Source: CAZQQN01 sp964595485
GTDB taxonomy: Bacteria; Bacteroidota; Bacteroidia; CAILMK01; CAYYUA01
Length of the DNA stretch: 63,088 nt
Reading direction: 5' to 3'
Assembly: GCA_964595485.1 (NCBI GenBank)
Contig: CAZQQN010000014.1
Location: forward strand, 1-63,088
The notes under the pieces are model-generated. The model did no database searches, was not told the DNA's origin, and was given only the letters and a program-made list of their open reading frames with translations. The position numbers and the translations under genes were made by a program. Numbering within the stretch: position 1 is the stretch's first letter; each line of letters opens with the position of its first letter. Below, one piece after another: positions 35,438-45,743 of the stretch.

Positions 35438-36901
35438 ATGCCATTGGTAACGTTGCTAACGATTATTGTAATCGCCGGCTATTTTGGCCTTTTATTCATC
35501 ATCTCCCGGATAACAACTCGTAACCAGGTAAATAACCAAACCTTCTTTAATGCCAACCGGCAGTCTCCTTGGTATGTAGTAGCTTTTGGGATGATCGGAA
35601 CCACCTTCTCAGGAGTAACTTTTATTTCAGTGCCCGGATGGGTGGGTACTACGGAGTTTTCTTACTTCCAGATGGTTTTAGGGTATATTGCGGGTTATAC
35701 CGTTATCGCAACGGTGCTTCTTCCGCTCTACTACAGGCTCAACCTGGTTTCTATTTACAGCTACCTGGGTCAACGCTTTGGTAATTATTCTTACAAAACC
35801 GGCTCTTTCTTTTTTATCGTATCCCGCAGCATCGGAGCAGCTTTCCGGCTTTACTTAGTAGCGATCGTTTTCCAGGTTTTTATATTTCAAGAATTCAATT
35901 TTCCTTTCTTTCTTGCGGTGCTTATCACCTTAGCCTTGATCTGGGTGTATACCCATCGTGGTGGGATCAAGACCATTGTCTGGACAGACACCCTGCAAAC
36001 AGGGCTGATGATAGCCGCTTTGATTGTAAGCATTGTCCACCTGTCAATCGTTATGAATCTCGACTGGAGTGGGCTTACACAAACTATTACCAATAGTGAT
36101 TACAGCCAGGTATTTTTTTTCGATGATTTCAAGTCTGAAAACTTTTTCCCAAAGCAATTCTTAAGCGGGGCATTCATAGCCATTGTCATGACAGGCCTCG
36201 ATCAGGATATGATGCAAAAAAACCTAAGCATAGCCACGCTTAAGGATGCTCAGAGAAACATGTTCACCTTCACTGGTGGGCTGGTGATAGTCAAGTTTGT
36301 TTTTCTCGTACTTGGAGCGCTTTTATTTATTTATGCCAATCAAAATGGTATAGCAATACCCGAAAAGTCAGATTACCTTTACCCAAGGATTGCTTTTGAG
36401 CATTTCCCCCTTTTTGCAAGCCTGACTTTCATCCTGGGTTTGACAGCTTCTGCTTATTCAAGCGCTGACTCTGCTTTAACAGCGCTAACCACGGCTTTTT
36501 GTATAGATTTCCTGGGTTTCCGGGAAAGTGAATCGAGCAGTAATAAAAAAACAAGGTATTATGTTCACCTCGCCTTCACATTACTACTCTTCGGTATCAT
36601 CTTGTTCTTTCATTACCTTAATGATAAGAGTGTAATAAGTAAAATATTTGACGCAGCTTCTTATACCTATGGTCCTTTGCTGGGACTTTTTAGCTTTGGC
36701 TTATTTATGAATCGATTCCCCAAGGATAAACTAATACCATTGATTTGCCTTGCATCGCCAATTGTTTCGTTTTTAATAGGTCATTATGCCCCATTGATTT
36801 TGTCAGGTTACCAGATCGGCTTTGAATTACTAATTATCAATGGCCTTTTGACATTTATGGGATTGCTGGCCGTTAGTAAGCCAAAAAATTCAAAGGGTTA
36901 A
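35438..36901 (+). CDS. Sodium:solute symporter (SSS/SLC5 family)
   Basis: 487 residues with about 13 hydrophobic helices. The early helix segment with NANRQSPWYVVAFGMIGTTFSGVTFISVPGW-like sequence is the core TM1-2 of this family, and LGLTASAYSSADSALTALTTAFCIDFLG is the TM8 segment with the Ser/Thr residues that form the Na2 site. It imports an organic solute driven by sodium. Substrates range from sugars to proline and monocarboxylates across the family and cannot be told here. Single gene, divergent from recR. Confidence 0.9.
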   Translation: MPLVTLLTIIVIAGYFGLLFIISRITTRNQVNNQTFFNANRQSPWYVVAFGMIGTTFSGVTFISVPGWVGTTEFSYFQMVLGYIAGYTVIATVLLPLYYRLNLVSIYSYLGQRFGNYSYKTGSFFFIVSRSIGAAFRLYLVAIVFQVFIFQEFNFPFFLAVLITLALIWVYTHRGGIKTIVWTDTLQTGLMIAALIVSIVHLSIVMNLDWSGLTQTITNSDYSQVFFFDDFKSENFFPKQFLSGAFIAIVMTGLDQDMMQKNLSIATLKDAQRNMFTFTGGLVIVKFVFLVLGALLFIYANQNGIAIPEKSDYLYPRIAFEHFPLFASLTFILGLTASAYSSADSALTALTTAFCIDFLGFRESESSSNKKTRYYVHLAFTLLLFGIILFFHYLNDKSVISKIFDAASYTYGPLLGLFSFGLFMNRFPKDKLIPLICLASPIVSFLIGHYAPLILSGYQIGFELLIINGLLTFMGLLAVSKPKNSKG

Positions 36902-37065
36902 TTCCAACCCGATGATTGAAGGAAGAAAAAAATATAAATGAGTAGCAGATTAAACCTGCTTTCAATATTGAAACCACTGAATAAATTACCAAATTATTTG
37001 ACCTTTTTTGCGATGAAATGAAATATATTGCTAAATTCGGATTTCAAGGTAATAACTCATAGGAA

Positions 37066-40000
37066 ATGAAGCCTGTATTAGAATACGTAAGTAATCAGAC
37101 CAATATTGATTTCCTGTCGTACAAGAGATCAACCCTTAAAAGGCGGCTTGAAAAAAGGCTGAATACGTTAAATATTCGAACTTATAATGATTACCTGGCT
37201 TATTTAAAAGCCCATCCGGAAGAGGTTGATACCGCTTTTAATACAATGCTTCTGGGCGTTTCGGAATTTTTTAGAGATCCAGAAGTTTTTCAAGCCATTC
37301 ATCAATACCTCGCCAAGTTATTGACTCAAAAAAACAACAATGACCCAATTAGAATTTGGTCTATAGGTTGTTCCCGGGGAGAAGAGCCATTTTCGCTGGC
37401 TATTTTACTTGCTGATTTATTAGGAGATTTGAATGCTTACAATATTAAAATTTTTGCATCTGATATTAGCGAAAACGCTATCAAAGATGGTCGTAAAGGA
37501 ATTTACTCAAAGAAAACCCTTGAAAATTTAACCCCCTCACAGCTTGAAAATTATTTTGTGCCACTTGAAAACGACCACTATCAGGTAGATGATTCAATCC
37601 GTAAACATGTTACTTTCTGCAAACACGATGTGACCGAAGACCCTCCTTTCCTGAATGTAGACCTTATTACATGCAGAAATCTTTTAATCTATTTTAACAG
37701 CAATCTTCAAAAACTCGTGGTACCCCTTTTTAGCTACTCAATTAACCAAAATGGCTACCTGGTCATCGGTAAATCAGAAAATATTGAAGATTATACGGAT
37801 AGTTTTGAGCTATTAAACCCTAAAGCAAAGATTTATAGTAACCAGCAACCCATTACCTCAAAATCTCTAAGGTCTTTCAACAAAAAAATCTTCAATACTA
37901 ATGAAGCGGGGCATTCAACATCAGAAGCTGAAGCTAAGCCTTCCATTAAGGAGTTAGCAATGGAAACCATTGCGAATACTTATGAACATCCATTCGTAGT
38001 CCTTAATGAAAAAAACCAAATAATAGAGACTTATGGAGAACTAAGGTTATTTATGCAAATAGGCAAAGGAGGCGGTGACAAAATTTTTGAAGTTATCAAT
38101 CCAGAGCTAAAACATGAACTTCATACGGCCCTCTTGAAATACCATGATACCCACTTACCCCAGGTATCTGCTAAGGTTAATTTTACCATTTTTGAAAAAA
38201 ATTACCAGGTAATAATTGAAGTTAGGCCCGTTATCAAAGAAAAAGCCCTGACTCAATACTCATTGGTTATTTTTAAAACCGTGGCCTTAGATGAGAAGGA
38301 AAACCCTGAAAGTGAATTGGATGAAAGTTCCGATTATGATAAAGACAAAATGATTAAAAAATTAAAAGAGGAATTAGAGGTTTCTAATGAACAACTTGAA
38401 GCTTATAAAAAGCAACTTGAAGACAGCGAAATAGAATCTCAATCGCTAACTGAGGAACTACAATCAGCAAACGAAGAGCTAAAATCAGCCAATGAGGAAT
38501 TAGAAACATCCAATGAAGAGTTGCAATCCCTGAATGAGGAATTGAATAATAAAAATCAGGAATTAAGAGAAACCAATGAAGCCCTTGAAAAATACCGAGA
38601 AGATCTTGAAGAGAGAGAACACAAGTTTAGGTTAATCACAGAAAACACAAAAGATATAATTTCTTTACAGGATTCAGATGGGGTCTTACAATATATTTCG
38701 CCAAGTGTTAAGGATGTACTTGGTTATGAACAGGAAGACCTAATAGGTACATTGGCTAATAACCTCATTCACGCGGATGACCTTCCAGAAATTCAAGAGG
38801 AAGCTTCTCAGTATTATAAAAATGGTCAGCCTTCAAAACATGAATATCGCTTAAAACTGAAGAATGGGGATTATACATGGGTGGAAACCCTCACTAAGCC
38901 GATTTTCGATGATAACCAAAACCTTGTAAAGGTTCAAAATGCCACCAGGGATATTTCCGAGCGGAAGGCTGCGGAAGATGAGCTCAAATACAGTGANNNN
39001 NNNNNNNNNNNNNNNNNNNNNNNNNNNNNNNNNNNNNNNNNNNNNNNNNNNNNNNNNNNNNNNNNNNNNNNNNNNNNNNNNNNNNNNNNNTCGAGTTTGT
39101 ATTTCTGAATGAAAAAGCAGTTGAAATACTGGGGGGAAGTGATCAGAAAGATTTCCTTGGCAAATCGGTATTGGATATTATTAGTACTGATTACAAGGAA
39201 TTGACCAAGCAACGTATTGAGAATATTTACGATAATAAAGACTCTGAGGTACCTATTATCGAAAGTAAGTTCAAAAAATTGGATGGCACACCAATCAATG
39301 TTGAGGTCGGAGCTTCTTATACGCTTTACAATGGTAAACCAGCTTCCCAAGCGGTATTCCAGGATGTATCGGAAAAAGTCAAAGCTCAAAATGCCATTTG
39401 GGAGAACAAAGAGAAGCTAAGGTCCATCTTTGAAAATACGGATGACCTGATATGGCTAACCAATGCCCATTACGAAATAGAAGAGTTTAACAAAGCATTT
39501 GCTCAATCATTTTTCGAAGACCATGGTATACAAATTAAAAAAGGCTTGAACCTGGTAAAAGCGCTTAAAGCTAAAAACCCTGAGTTTGCAGATCTCTTTA
39601 AAGAAAGAATTGACGAAGCCCTTAAAGGTAAGCGGCTTACTTTTGACAATGAAAGACTTCTTAATCCAAGCAAACTTTACCAGGTATCATTTTTCCCGGT
39701 CAAAGCAGATAAGGGTGTTATTTCTAAGGTATCCATTTTCGCTAAAAATGTTACGGATCAGAAAAGTTACGAAGAAGCCCTCAGAGAAAATGAGGAGCGG
39801 AATGATCTCGCTTTAAGTGCCGCGGGGCTTGGTACGTGGGATTGGTTAATAAAAGATGACCAACTTACATGGGATTCTCGAAATTATCACCTATACGGTA
39901 TCACAAAAGATAATTTCAAAAAGTATGAATCCAACTTCCAAAGATTTTGGGACCTCGTTCACCCGGATTACATTGAGAGTACCAAATCAGCATTGGAAAA

Positions 40001-41957
40001 AGCAAAGCAAGGTGAAAAGGAATTTGAAAAGGTCTTTTGCATCAATGACGCAGATGGAAATCTCAGGTATATTCAATCAGCTTCCAAAACATTTTTTGAT
40101 GAATATGAAGAGCCATATCGCATTTTAGGCATCAATTGGGATATAACCCAACGACAAAAAGCCCGTGAAAAACTCCATTTAAGAGACAGGGTTATTGAAA
40201 ATGCAGGGGAAGGTATCCTGACTGCGAGTTCTGAAAATGATAACCCGGTTGTCTTCGTTAATAAAAAGTTCTGTGAACTCACTGGTTATTCAGCCGAAGA
40301 AGTTGAGGGTCATAACTGGCGATTCCTGTTAGGGCAAGATACAGACCCAGAGGCCATAAATTCCATTGAAGAATGCATTGATAATGCCCAGGAATTCCGG
40401 GGTGAAATCCTCAATTACAAAAAAGATGGCACACCATTCTGGAATTATTTCATCTTATCGCCGGTTCAAAACGAGGTTAAAGAAGTAACCCATTTCGTTG
40501 CTTTTTTAACAGATATCTCAGACCGGAAAAGGGATGAAGAGAAAATCAAACTATTATCCCGCTTTCCAGAAGACAACCCCAACCCGATCATTCGCGCCTC
40601 GGGAGATGGAGAAATTCTTTACACCAATAAAGCTGGGGAGCCATTCATAGAAAATTGGAAACATAGCGTTCCTGATGAGTATAAAGTTAAAATTGAGCAA
40701 GCATTAAGCAACAACCAAAGTATTAGCTTTGAATCGAAAATTGAGGAGAAAACCTACAACATTCGAATCAATCCCAATAAAGAAGAAGATTATGTCTTCA
40801 TGTACTGGATTGATATCACTGATCAAAAAACAATCGAGCAAGAACTCAGAAGGCATGAAGAACTCCTGGAATCTATCAATCAGCATATCAACGAAGGTAT
40901 TTTCAGGAGTACTCCCGAGGATGGGGTTATTTACGTCAATAAACCATTTGCTGATATGTTTGGTTACGAATCTGCTGATGAGGTTTTGCAAACTAAAGGT
41001 TTAGAGCTATACGCTAACCCGGAAGAACGTGATCAATTACTTCATGACGTTCAGGAAGAAGAGAATTTTCAGAATAAACAAGTGCTTTTCAAACGGAAAG
41101 ATGGCAGTACTTTCTGGGGTTTGCTCAGTAGTAAATTACTTGAAGATGAAAATGGCCAAATATTTTTTGATGGTGCTATACGGGATATTACGGAACAAAA
41201 GGACGTAGAGAACCAACTTGTTGAAGCCAAGGAAAAAGCTGAAGAAATGAGTCGATTAAAGACTAATTTTCTGGCCAATATGAGTCACGAAATCCGGACT
41301 CCTATCAATGGCATTATGGGTTTGGTTCAGGTTATGGAAGAAGAATATGGCCATATAGAAGGGTTGAATGATTATACCCGAATGATCAGGGAAAGCAGTG
41401 AAAGACTCTTGAATACCATAACAAGCATTCTCGATTTTTCTAAGCTTGAAGCAAAAGATGTCAACATTAATTTGGCTTCCATCGAAATTAATGAAAGAAT
41501 AAAAGAGCTGATACCGCACTTAAAAATTTTAGCAGATAAAAAAGGTATAGCACTTAATACTGATCTATCCTCCTACAAACTGGATGTACAGATCGATCAA
41601 CAAGTTTTTGATCAAATCATCAATAACCTGGTAGGCAATGCCATTAAATTTACCAACGAAGGAAGCGTAACCGTAAGATCAAGTATTAAACGCCATAACC
41701 AGGATAAAATTGAAATTGAGGTTATAGACACTGGCATTGGTGTTTCGCAGGAAAACGTTGAAAAAATATTCTCCCCTTTTGAGCAGGAAAGTCAGGGGCA
41801 TAGCAGAAATTATGAGGGTACCGGATTAGGTTTGTCCATTGTTAAAAAGTATGTAGAACTTTTTGGCGGATCGATCAATTTCGAAAGCGAAAAAAATGTT
41901 GGCAGCACTTTCAAAGTCACCCTCCCATTAAAGCATACTTTGTCAAATCAGGATTAA
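37066..41957 (+). CDS. CheR methyltransferase - multi-PAS - hybrid-length histidine kinase (interrupted by an N gap)
   Basis: I join the two open frames on either side of 38997-39090, since the gap falls inside a PAS domain that both flanks complete. Order: CheR domain (~1-265; WSIGCSRGEEPFS SAM site, DLITCRNLLIYF), a PAS-like segment, a Glu/Leu coiled coil (~425-515, repeats of SANEELxSxNEEL), then about seven PAS domains, and finally HisKA (LANMSHEIRTPINGIMGL) and HATPase_c (NLVGNAIKFTNEG; DTGIGVS; GTGLGLSIVKKY). The total is about 1630 residues. No CheB domain precedes CheR, unlike many CheB-CheR-PAS proteins. One PAS is LOV-like but has Trp at the Cys site. It probably feeds the response regulator 43 nt downstream. 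Confidence 0.85.
38997..39090. other. Assembly gap (94 N) inside the CheR-PAS-kinase gene
   Basis: The frame before the gap ends ...LKYS-GA and the frame after starts TC-GAG (EFVFLNEKAVEILG). Joining them needs a true gap length of 3n+2, and 94 is 3n+1, so the size is an estimate off by at least one base. About 31 missing residues is what the start of a PAS domain would need. Confidence 0.95.
40180..40540 (+). other. LOV-like PAS domain without the photoactive cysteine
   Basis: Part of the kinase above. VVFVNKKFCELTGYSAEEV, GHNWRFLLGQDTDPEA, NYKKDGTPFWN and HFVAFLTDIS follow the LOV domain order. The canonical GxNCRFLQ has Trp (codon 40317-40319) in place of the Cys that forms the flavin adduct, and the C-terminal Gln of FVGVQxD is Leu. 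The flavin-contacting Asn residues of NYKKDG and PFWN are kept. Confidence 0.8.
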
Positions 41958-42000
41958 ATCCTTATTTTCGTTAAGTTAAGCTTAATTACCGGTTGATAAT

Positions 42001-42375
42001 ATGCGAGAAGCCAAAAAAGTTTTGATCGTTGAGGATGATTCTATAAGCCATTTAGTCCTACAAAAAATGCTGGGCAAGCAATTTCATATTGTTTCTGCCG
42101 AAAATAGCCAAGAGGCATTTCATGCGTTAGCAAACCATGATATCCATATTATTTTGATGGATATCAACCTTGGTGAGGATTCTATGAACGGTACGGAAAT
42201 AATGCAAAATGTGAAATCAACCTTTGATTACGGGGAACCGGTCATTATTGCGGTTACTTCTTATGCGATGCCTGAAGACAAAGAAGCATTTTTGCAACAA
42301 GGATTTGACAACTATTTAGCCAAACCTATCAAGAAAGATGACCTTTTAGAGGCTATTGATAAAAACATGGCATAA
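42001..42375 (+). CDS. Single-domain response regulator
   Basis: 124 residues, a receiver domain with no output domain. The acidic pair is in VLIVEDDS, the phospho-acceptor Asp is in IILMDINLGED (~54), the Thr/Ser switch is in VIIAVTSYAM, and the Lys is in YLAKPIKKDDL. It starts 43 nt after the giant CheR-PAS-kinase, which itself lacks a receiver, so it is the likely partner. The output must be by protein-protein contact. Confidence 0.93.
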   Translation: MREAKKVLIVEDDSISHLVLQKMLGKQFHIVSAENSQEAFHALANHDIHIILMDINLGEDSMNGTEIMQNVKSTFDYGEPVIIAVTSYAMPEDKEAFLQQGFDNYLAKPIKKDDLLEAIDKNMA

Positions 42376-42450
42376 AATGAGTGGCCTACCTTTTTGGGTT
42401 AAGAATCATTAGATGGTATATAAAATGACCCTGCAAAAAGGAAGTTTTTA

Positions 42451-42888
42451 TTAACCTTGCTTTTTGCGAAAAAGCACCGTGGCACTGGCTAAGGTCCCGG
42501 CTATAAAAGGGACTAAGCTTTTAAAAAAGCCTTTTCTAAACCAGTTCTGCCATCCAGTTGCTTGCTTATCTTCACCGGTTGATTCTCCTAAATCCTCATC
42601 TTTTTGATCATTTTCCTTATCACTTGACCCCCCCAATGAACCAAACAAGTTAGGTATTAGCTTGAAAGCCAGTTTACCTATGGGTAAAGCCTGACCCATC
42701 AAAGGCAAACCGGTATTGATCAATCGACCCAGGCCTCTGGGCCTCATGTTATCTTTCATTTCTTCCCAATCTTCTTCGATGGCTTTTTCTGAATATTCAA
42801 TCGCAACACTTAATTTTTCTTTTTCAACTTGCAGATCCTGAATACTATCAATGCGTTTTTTTTTCTTCCGCTTTATCTTTTTAACCAT
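42451..42888 (-). CDS. Small basic/hydrophobic protein of envelope cassette, unknown function
   Basis: 145 residues. A strongly basic start (KKIKRKKKKR), an amphipathic helix (LQVEKEKLSVAIEYSEKAIEEDWEEMKDN), a moderately hydrophobic centre (GLPLMGQALPIGKLAFKLIPNLFGSLGG), an acidic linker and a C-terminal hydrophobic hairpin (FFKSLVPFIAGTLASATVLF). No family is recognised. It is the third gene after YtxH-like and holin-type genes on the same strand, a grouping common in Bacteroidota, so it may belong to a general stress or envelope cassette. Confidence 0.7.
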   Translation of the reverse strand: MVKKIKRKKKKRIDSIQDLQVEKEKLSVAIEYSEKAIEEDWEEMKDNMRPRGLGRLINTGLPLMGQALPIGKLAFKLIPNLFGSLGGSSDKENDQKDEDLGESTGEDKQATGWQNWFRKGFFKSLVPFIAGTLASATVLFRKKQG

Positions 42889-42901
42889 TACACTGGATTT
42901 T

Positions 42902-43267
42902 TTAATCTTCTTTATCCCAATCGGTGAAAATGAATCTCAATATTTGTTTTTGAAGAGGCTTTTTAATCAATGGCCTGCGGAGTAAAATGAAAATTAAAGT
43001 TAAAACAAAGTAAAAAATCGCCAGGAATAAAAATGACGTCTCAATGGCATTGTAGATATAACCAAAATAAAAAGCGAGGGCTATAACGATTATATTTAAA
43101 AACAGGCCGACTGCTAATGCAACTATGAAATTGGTCAAAACATAGGCAGTAACTTTGACACTTTTCTCTGTGGCCAAATAGCCAAAATACTGGGCATAAT
43201 TCCTTATATAATCCTTGATGTGCTCAAGGATATCACTTAGCAGTTCAGAAATCTTGCGTTCAGGCAT
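42902..43267 (-). CDS. Phage-holin-superfamily type membrane protein (Holin_X/PspE-like, cellular)
   Basis: 121 residues. An amphipathic N-terminal helix (ISELLSDILEHIKDYIRNYAQYFG) is followed by two transmembrane helices (~45-72 and ~78-100) and a basic end. This pattern matches the 'putative actinobacterial holin-X / phage holin family' proteins that Bacteroidota carry next to YtxH genes. There is no phage context here, so it is a host envelope protein rather than a lysis holin. It starts 75 nt after ytxH-like, with a hairpin between. Confidence 0.75.
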   Translation of the reverse strand: MPERKISELLSDILEHIKDYIRNYAQYFGYLATEKSVKVTAYVLTNFIVALAVGLFLNIIVIALAFYFGYIYNAIETSFLFLAIFYFVLTLIFILLRRPLIKKPLQKQILRFIFTDWDKED

Positions 43268-43281
43268 AGCCTCGCAAATTT

Positions 43282-43312
43282 AAAAAAGCCAGGTTTAAAA
43301 AACCTGGCTTTC
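43282..43312 (-). terminator. Hairpin with T tract between YtxH-like and holin-type genes
   Basis: AAAGCCAGGTTT and AAACCTGGCTTT form a perfect 12-bp stem with a 3-nt loop; on the minus strand it runs into TTTTTT. It lies after the YtxH-like stop and just before the holin-type start, so it may attenuate transcription into the next two genes. Confidence 0.8.
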
Positions 43313-43342
43313 TGAGGTTTTAGAAGGATGAAATAAAGGTTG

Positions 43343-43564
43343 TTAAGATTTGCCCGAATTTTCTTTAATGGATTCTTTCATTTTGTTTACCTGCTCTTTC
43401 ACCTTGTCTTCTATTTCATTTTCCCAATCTGAAGCTCTTTCTTTCAATTTTTCACGGGTTTTTTCTCCGGATTCCGGAGCTAACAAAAGACCAGTTGCAG
43501 CGCCAGCTGCTAAACCTGTTAAAAAGGAGACTAACACTTTGCCGGAAGAATCTGATTTACTCAT
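43343..43564 (-). CDS. YtxH domain protein
   Basis: 73 residues. The YtxH signature is clear: one transmembrane helix with FLTGLAAGAATGLLLAPESGEKTR, followed by a Lys/Glu amphipathic tail (KLKERASDWENEIEDKVKEQ). These small membrane proteins are common in general-stress regulons; their exact role is unknown. A strong hairpin follows the gene. Confidence 0.9.
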   Translation of the reverse strand: MSKSDSSGKVLVSFLTGLAAGAATGLLLAPESGEKTREKLKERASDWENEIEDKVKEQVNKMKESIKENSGKS

Positions 43565-43703
43565 AAGTTATCATTTTTTATTTGGTTCATAAAGATACAA
43601 GAAATGGGCGGATTTACAATTATTTACCACAGAAAGCTCAAAATCTGTACCATTATCCACGAAATTGTTAATCAGGGTGCTTTATTAGTTTACGTCCATA
43701 AGA

Positions 43704-43736
43704 TTGGCCTAGTACCTTCAAGGACCATTACCTTTG
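43704..43736 (+). promoter_or_regulatory. Probable Bacteroidota promoter for the M42 aminopeptidase
   Basis: TTG at 43704-43706 and TAccTTTG at 43729-43736, with a 22-nt spacer that is slightly long. The -7 element lies 23 nt before the ATG at 43759. Confidence 0.5.
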
Positions 43737-43758
43737 GCCGGTAATAAATCAATCTAAT

Positions 43759-44844
43759 ATGGCTCAATTTGACGTTTTTGATAAAAATAATTTCCAATTT
43801 CTTGAGGATTATGTCAACAATGCCTCACCGTCCGGTTTTGAAGCGCCCGGCCAGAAAATATGGCTTGACTATATAAAGCCTTACGTTAATGATTACATGG
43901 TAGATAATTATGGCAGTGTAGCTGGCATAATGAATCCGGGAGCTGACTATAAAGTTGTCATTGAAGCCCATGCAGACGAAATTTCCTGGTTTGTTAATTT
44001 TATTTCGGAAGAGGGTTTTATTTATGTCAAAAAAATAGGTGGTGCAGACCATCAAATACCCCCTTCAAAGAGGGCTTTTATTCATACATCAGAAAAATCG
44101 GTTCCTGCTGTATTTGGTTGGCCTGCCATCCATTCCCGAACAGCAGGGAAAGAAGATTCGCCCAGTGCACAAAATCTTTTTGTTGACTGTGGCTGTACTT
44201 CCAAAAAAGAAGTAGAGGCTTTAGGGGTCCATGTTGGATGCCCCATAACCTTTGATGACCCTTTAACTGTTTTGAATGATCAATTCTTAACAGGCAGGGC
44301 TTTAGATAATCGAATCGGAGGCTTTATCATAGCCCAAGTGGCCAGGTTGATCCATGAAAACAATGATCAACTTCCTTTTTCCTTGTTTATAACCAACGCT
44401 GTACAAGAGGAAGTTGGGTTAAGAGGAGCTCAAATGATTACTGAAAAAATTCAACCAGACGTTGCTATCATAAATGATGTTTGCCATGATACCCATACAC
44501 CAAGAATGGATAAACAAACCCAAGGTGACAACAAAGGAGGGCATGGACCAGTACTTACCTACGGCCCGGCCATCCAATACAATTTACTAAACCTTATTAT
44601 AGAAACTGCCAAGGCCCAAAATATACCTTTTCAAAGGAGAACAACATCAAGAGGTACAGGCACGGATACCGATTCATTTGCTTATTCCAATGGTGGGGTT
44701 CCTTCGGCATTGGTTTCTTTACCTATCCGCTATATGCATACAACAGTGGAAATGGCGCAAAAGGAAGATGTAAACCAAGTGATAGCCCTGCTATATCATA
44801 GCTTGCTTAACATAGAAAATAACAAGGATTTCCGTTACTTTTAA
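43759..44844 (+). CDS. M42 family zinc aminopeptidase
   Basis: 361 residues. The two-metal site of M42/M18-type aminopeptidases is complete: His in IEAHADEISW, Asp in GRALDNRIGG, Glu-Glu in VQEEVGLRGA, Asp near GTGTDTDSFAYSNGG, and His in YMHTTVEM. It should remove N-terminal residues from small peptides as a large tetrahedral (dodecameric) cytoplasmic assembly. It has no signal peptide. It is monocistronic with a probable promoter immediately upstream. Confidence 0.92.
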   Translation: MAQFDVFDKNNFQFLEDYVNNASPSGFEAPGQKIWLDYIKPYVNDYMVDNYGSVAGIMNPGADYKVVIEAHADEISWFVNFISEEGFIYVKKIGGADHQIPPSKRAFIHTSEKSVPAVFGWPAIHSRTAGKEDSPSAQNLFVDCGCTSKKEVEALGVHVGCPITFDDPLTVLNDQFLTGRALDNRIGGFIIAQVARLIHENNDQLPFSLFITNAVQEEVGLRGAQMITEKIQPDVAIINDVCHDTHTPRMDKQTQGDNKGGHGPVLTYGPAIQYNLLNLIIETAKAQNIPFQRRTTSRGTGTDTDSFAYSNGGVPSALVSLPIRYMHTTVEMAQKEDVNQVIALLYHSLLNIENNKDFRYF

Positions 44845-44923
44845 TGAATACCAGGGCCATTTTTAACAGCTAAGGTTAGCTTCAAAACAAATAGTACTTC
44901 TTCTTAATAAAAAGGGCTATTTA

Positions 44924-45391
44924 TCAATGACCACCATGGCTTTCTTCTGAGGTTTGAGAATCCCCAGATTCAGGTTTTGAAACACCTTTCTTCTGATAAA
45001 CATTAAGTTTATAGTGGACTTCGAGTGGTTTGATGTATAAGAAGTAAGAACCTTCTGAGCGTTCAAAAAACGAAATTCCTTTGGCATCTTTCCGGTTGAA
45101 AATCTCTACTTCAGGGTTTTCCCATGCCGCTTCATCTCCTTTTCCTACAAAAACTTCAAGAGACGAATGAGTCCAATCTTCAGAAGATTTAGCTTCGTAT
45201 TCTATGAGGGCTTTACTATCGTTAAGCTCAAAGCGATCCGTATATCCTTTCTGGTGCCCTTCAAAAGTCTCAACAAGCTCCCAATCAGGGTTCTCGGATG
45301 GATTAAGATTGGTGTTCTCATCTTTTTGACATGCAACTAATAATAAAGGAGCAATAAGGATCAGGAGGCTTTTTAGGAAGATTTGCATCAT
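44924..45391 (-). CDS. Small lipoprotein of unknown function
   Basis: I start at the ATG at 45391 (MMQIFLKSLLILIAPLLLVAC), giving about 155 residues; an in-frame upstream start would only add a basic leader. The lipobox LLVAC gives a lipid-anchored protein. The mature part is a likely beta-sandwich (WELVETFEGHQKGYTDRFEL; SLEVFVGKGDEAAW; GSYFLYIKPLEVHYKLNVYQ) with a Gly/Ser and His-rich end (EESHGGH). It resembles small carbohydrate- or ligand-binding lipoproteins, but I cannot name a family. Confidence 0.7.
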   Translation of the reverse strand: MMQIFLKSLLILIAPLLLVACQKDENTNLNPSENPDWELVETFEGHQKGYTDRFELNDSKALIEYEAKSSEDWTHSSLEVFVGKGDEAAWENPEVEIFNRKDAKGISFFERSEGSYFLYIKPLEVHYKLNVYQKKGVSKPESGDSQTSEESHGGH

Positions 45392-45743
45392 TTTCTTTTT
45401 TGTAAGGTGCAATATTAACAACGTTTGGTTGAAAAAGTAGCGCTATAATTGCAGCAAAGGTGCCAATTTTCATTAAATAAAATAACCTGGTATCGACAAG
45501 CTACAAGCCATGTGTTATTAGAAGCGCCGCGTAAATGTTACTTTTGAATGCTATAATGCGTTTAACTTAAAAGCATTTAAGCTTGTCTTTCAGTATAAAA
45601 CAATTCTAACACACAAATTCATTGGGGCAATACTAAAGTGTAGCGGTGTTACTAAAAGTTTTTACATGATGCGTATTAAAGCAGCCACTCAGGCTACTTT
45701 TGATAACGATTTCATTATTTGATAGGTTTTTAAAGGTTATTAG
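45392..45743. other. Intergenic region between divergent genes, no recognised feature
   Basis: About 350 bp. No promoter with correct spacing, RNA gene or strong hairpin was seen. Confidence 0.4.

Noticed and set aside
42902..43267. Prophage lysis holin
   Set aside because: No endolysin or other phage gene is near; the YtxH neighbour marks it as a cellular envelope protein.
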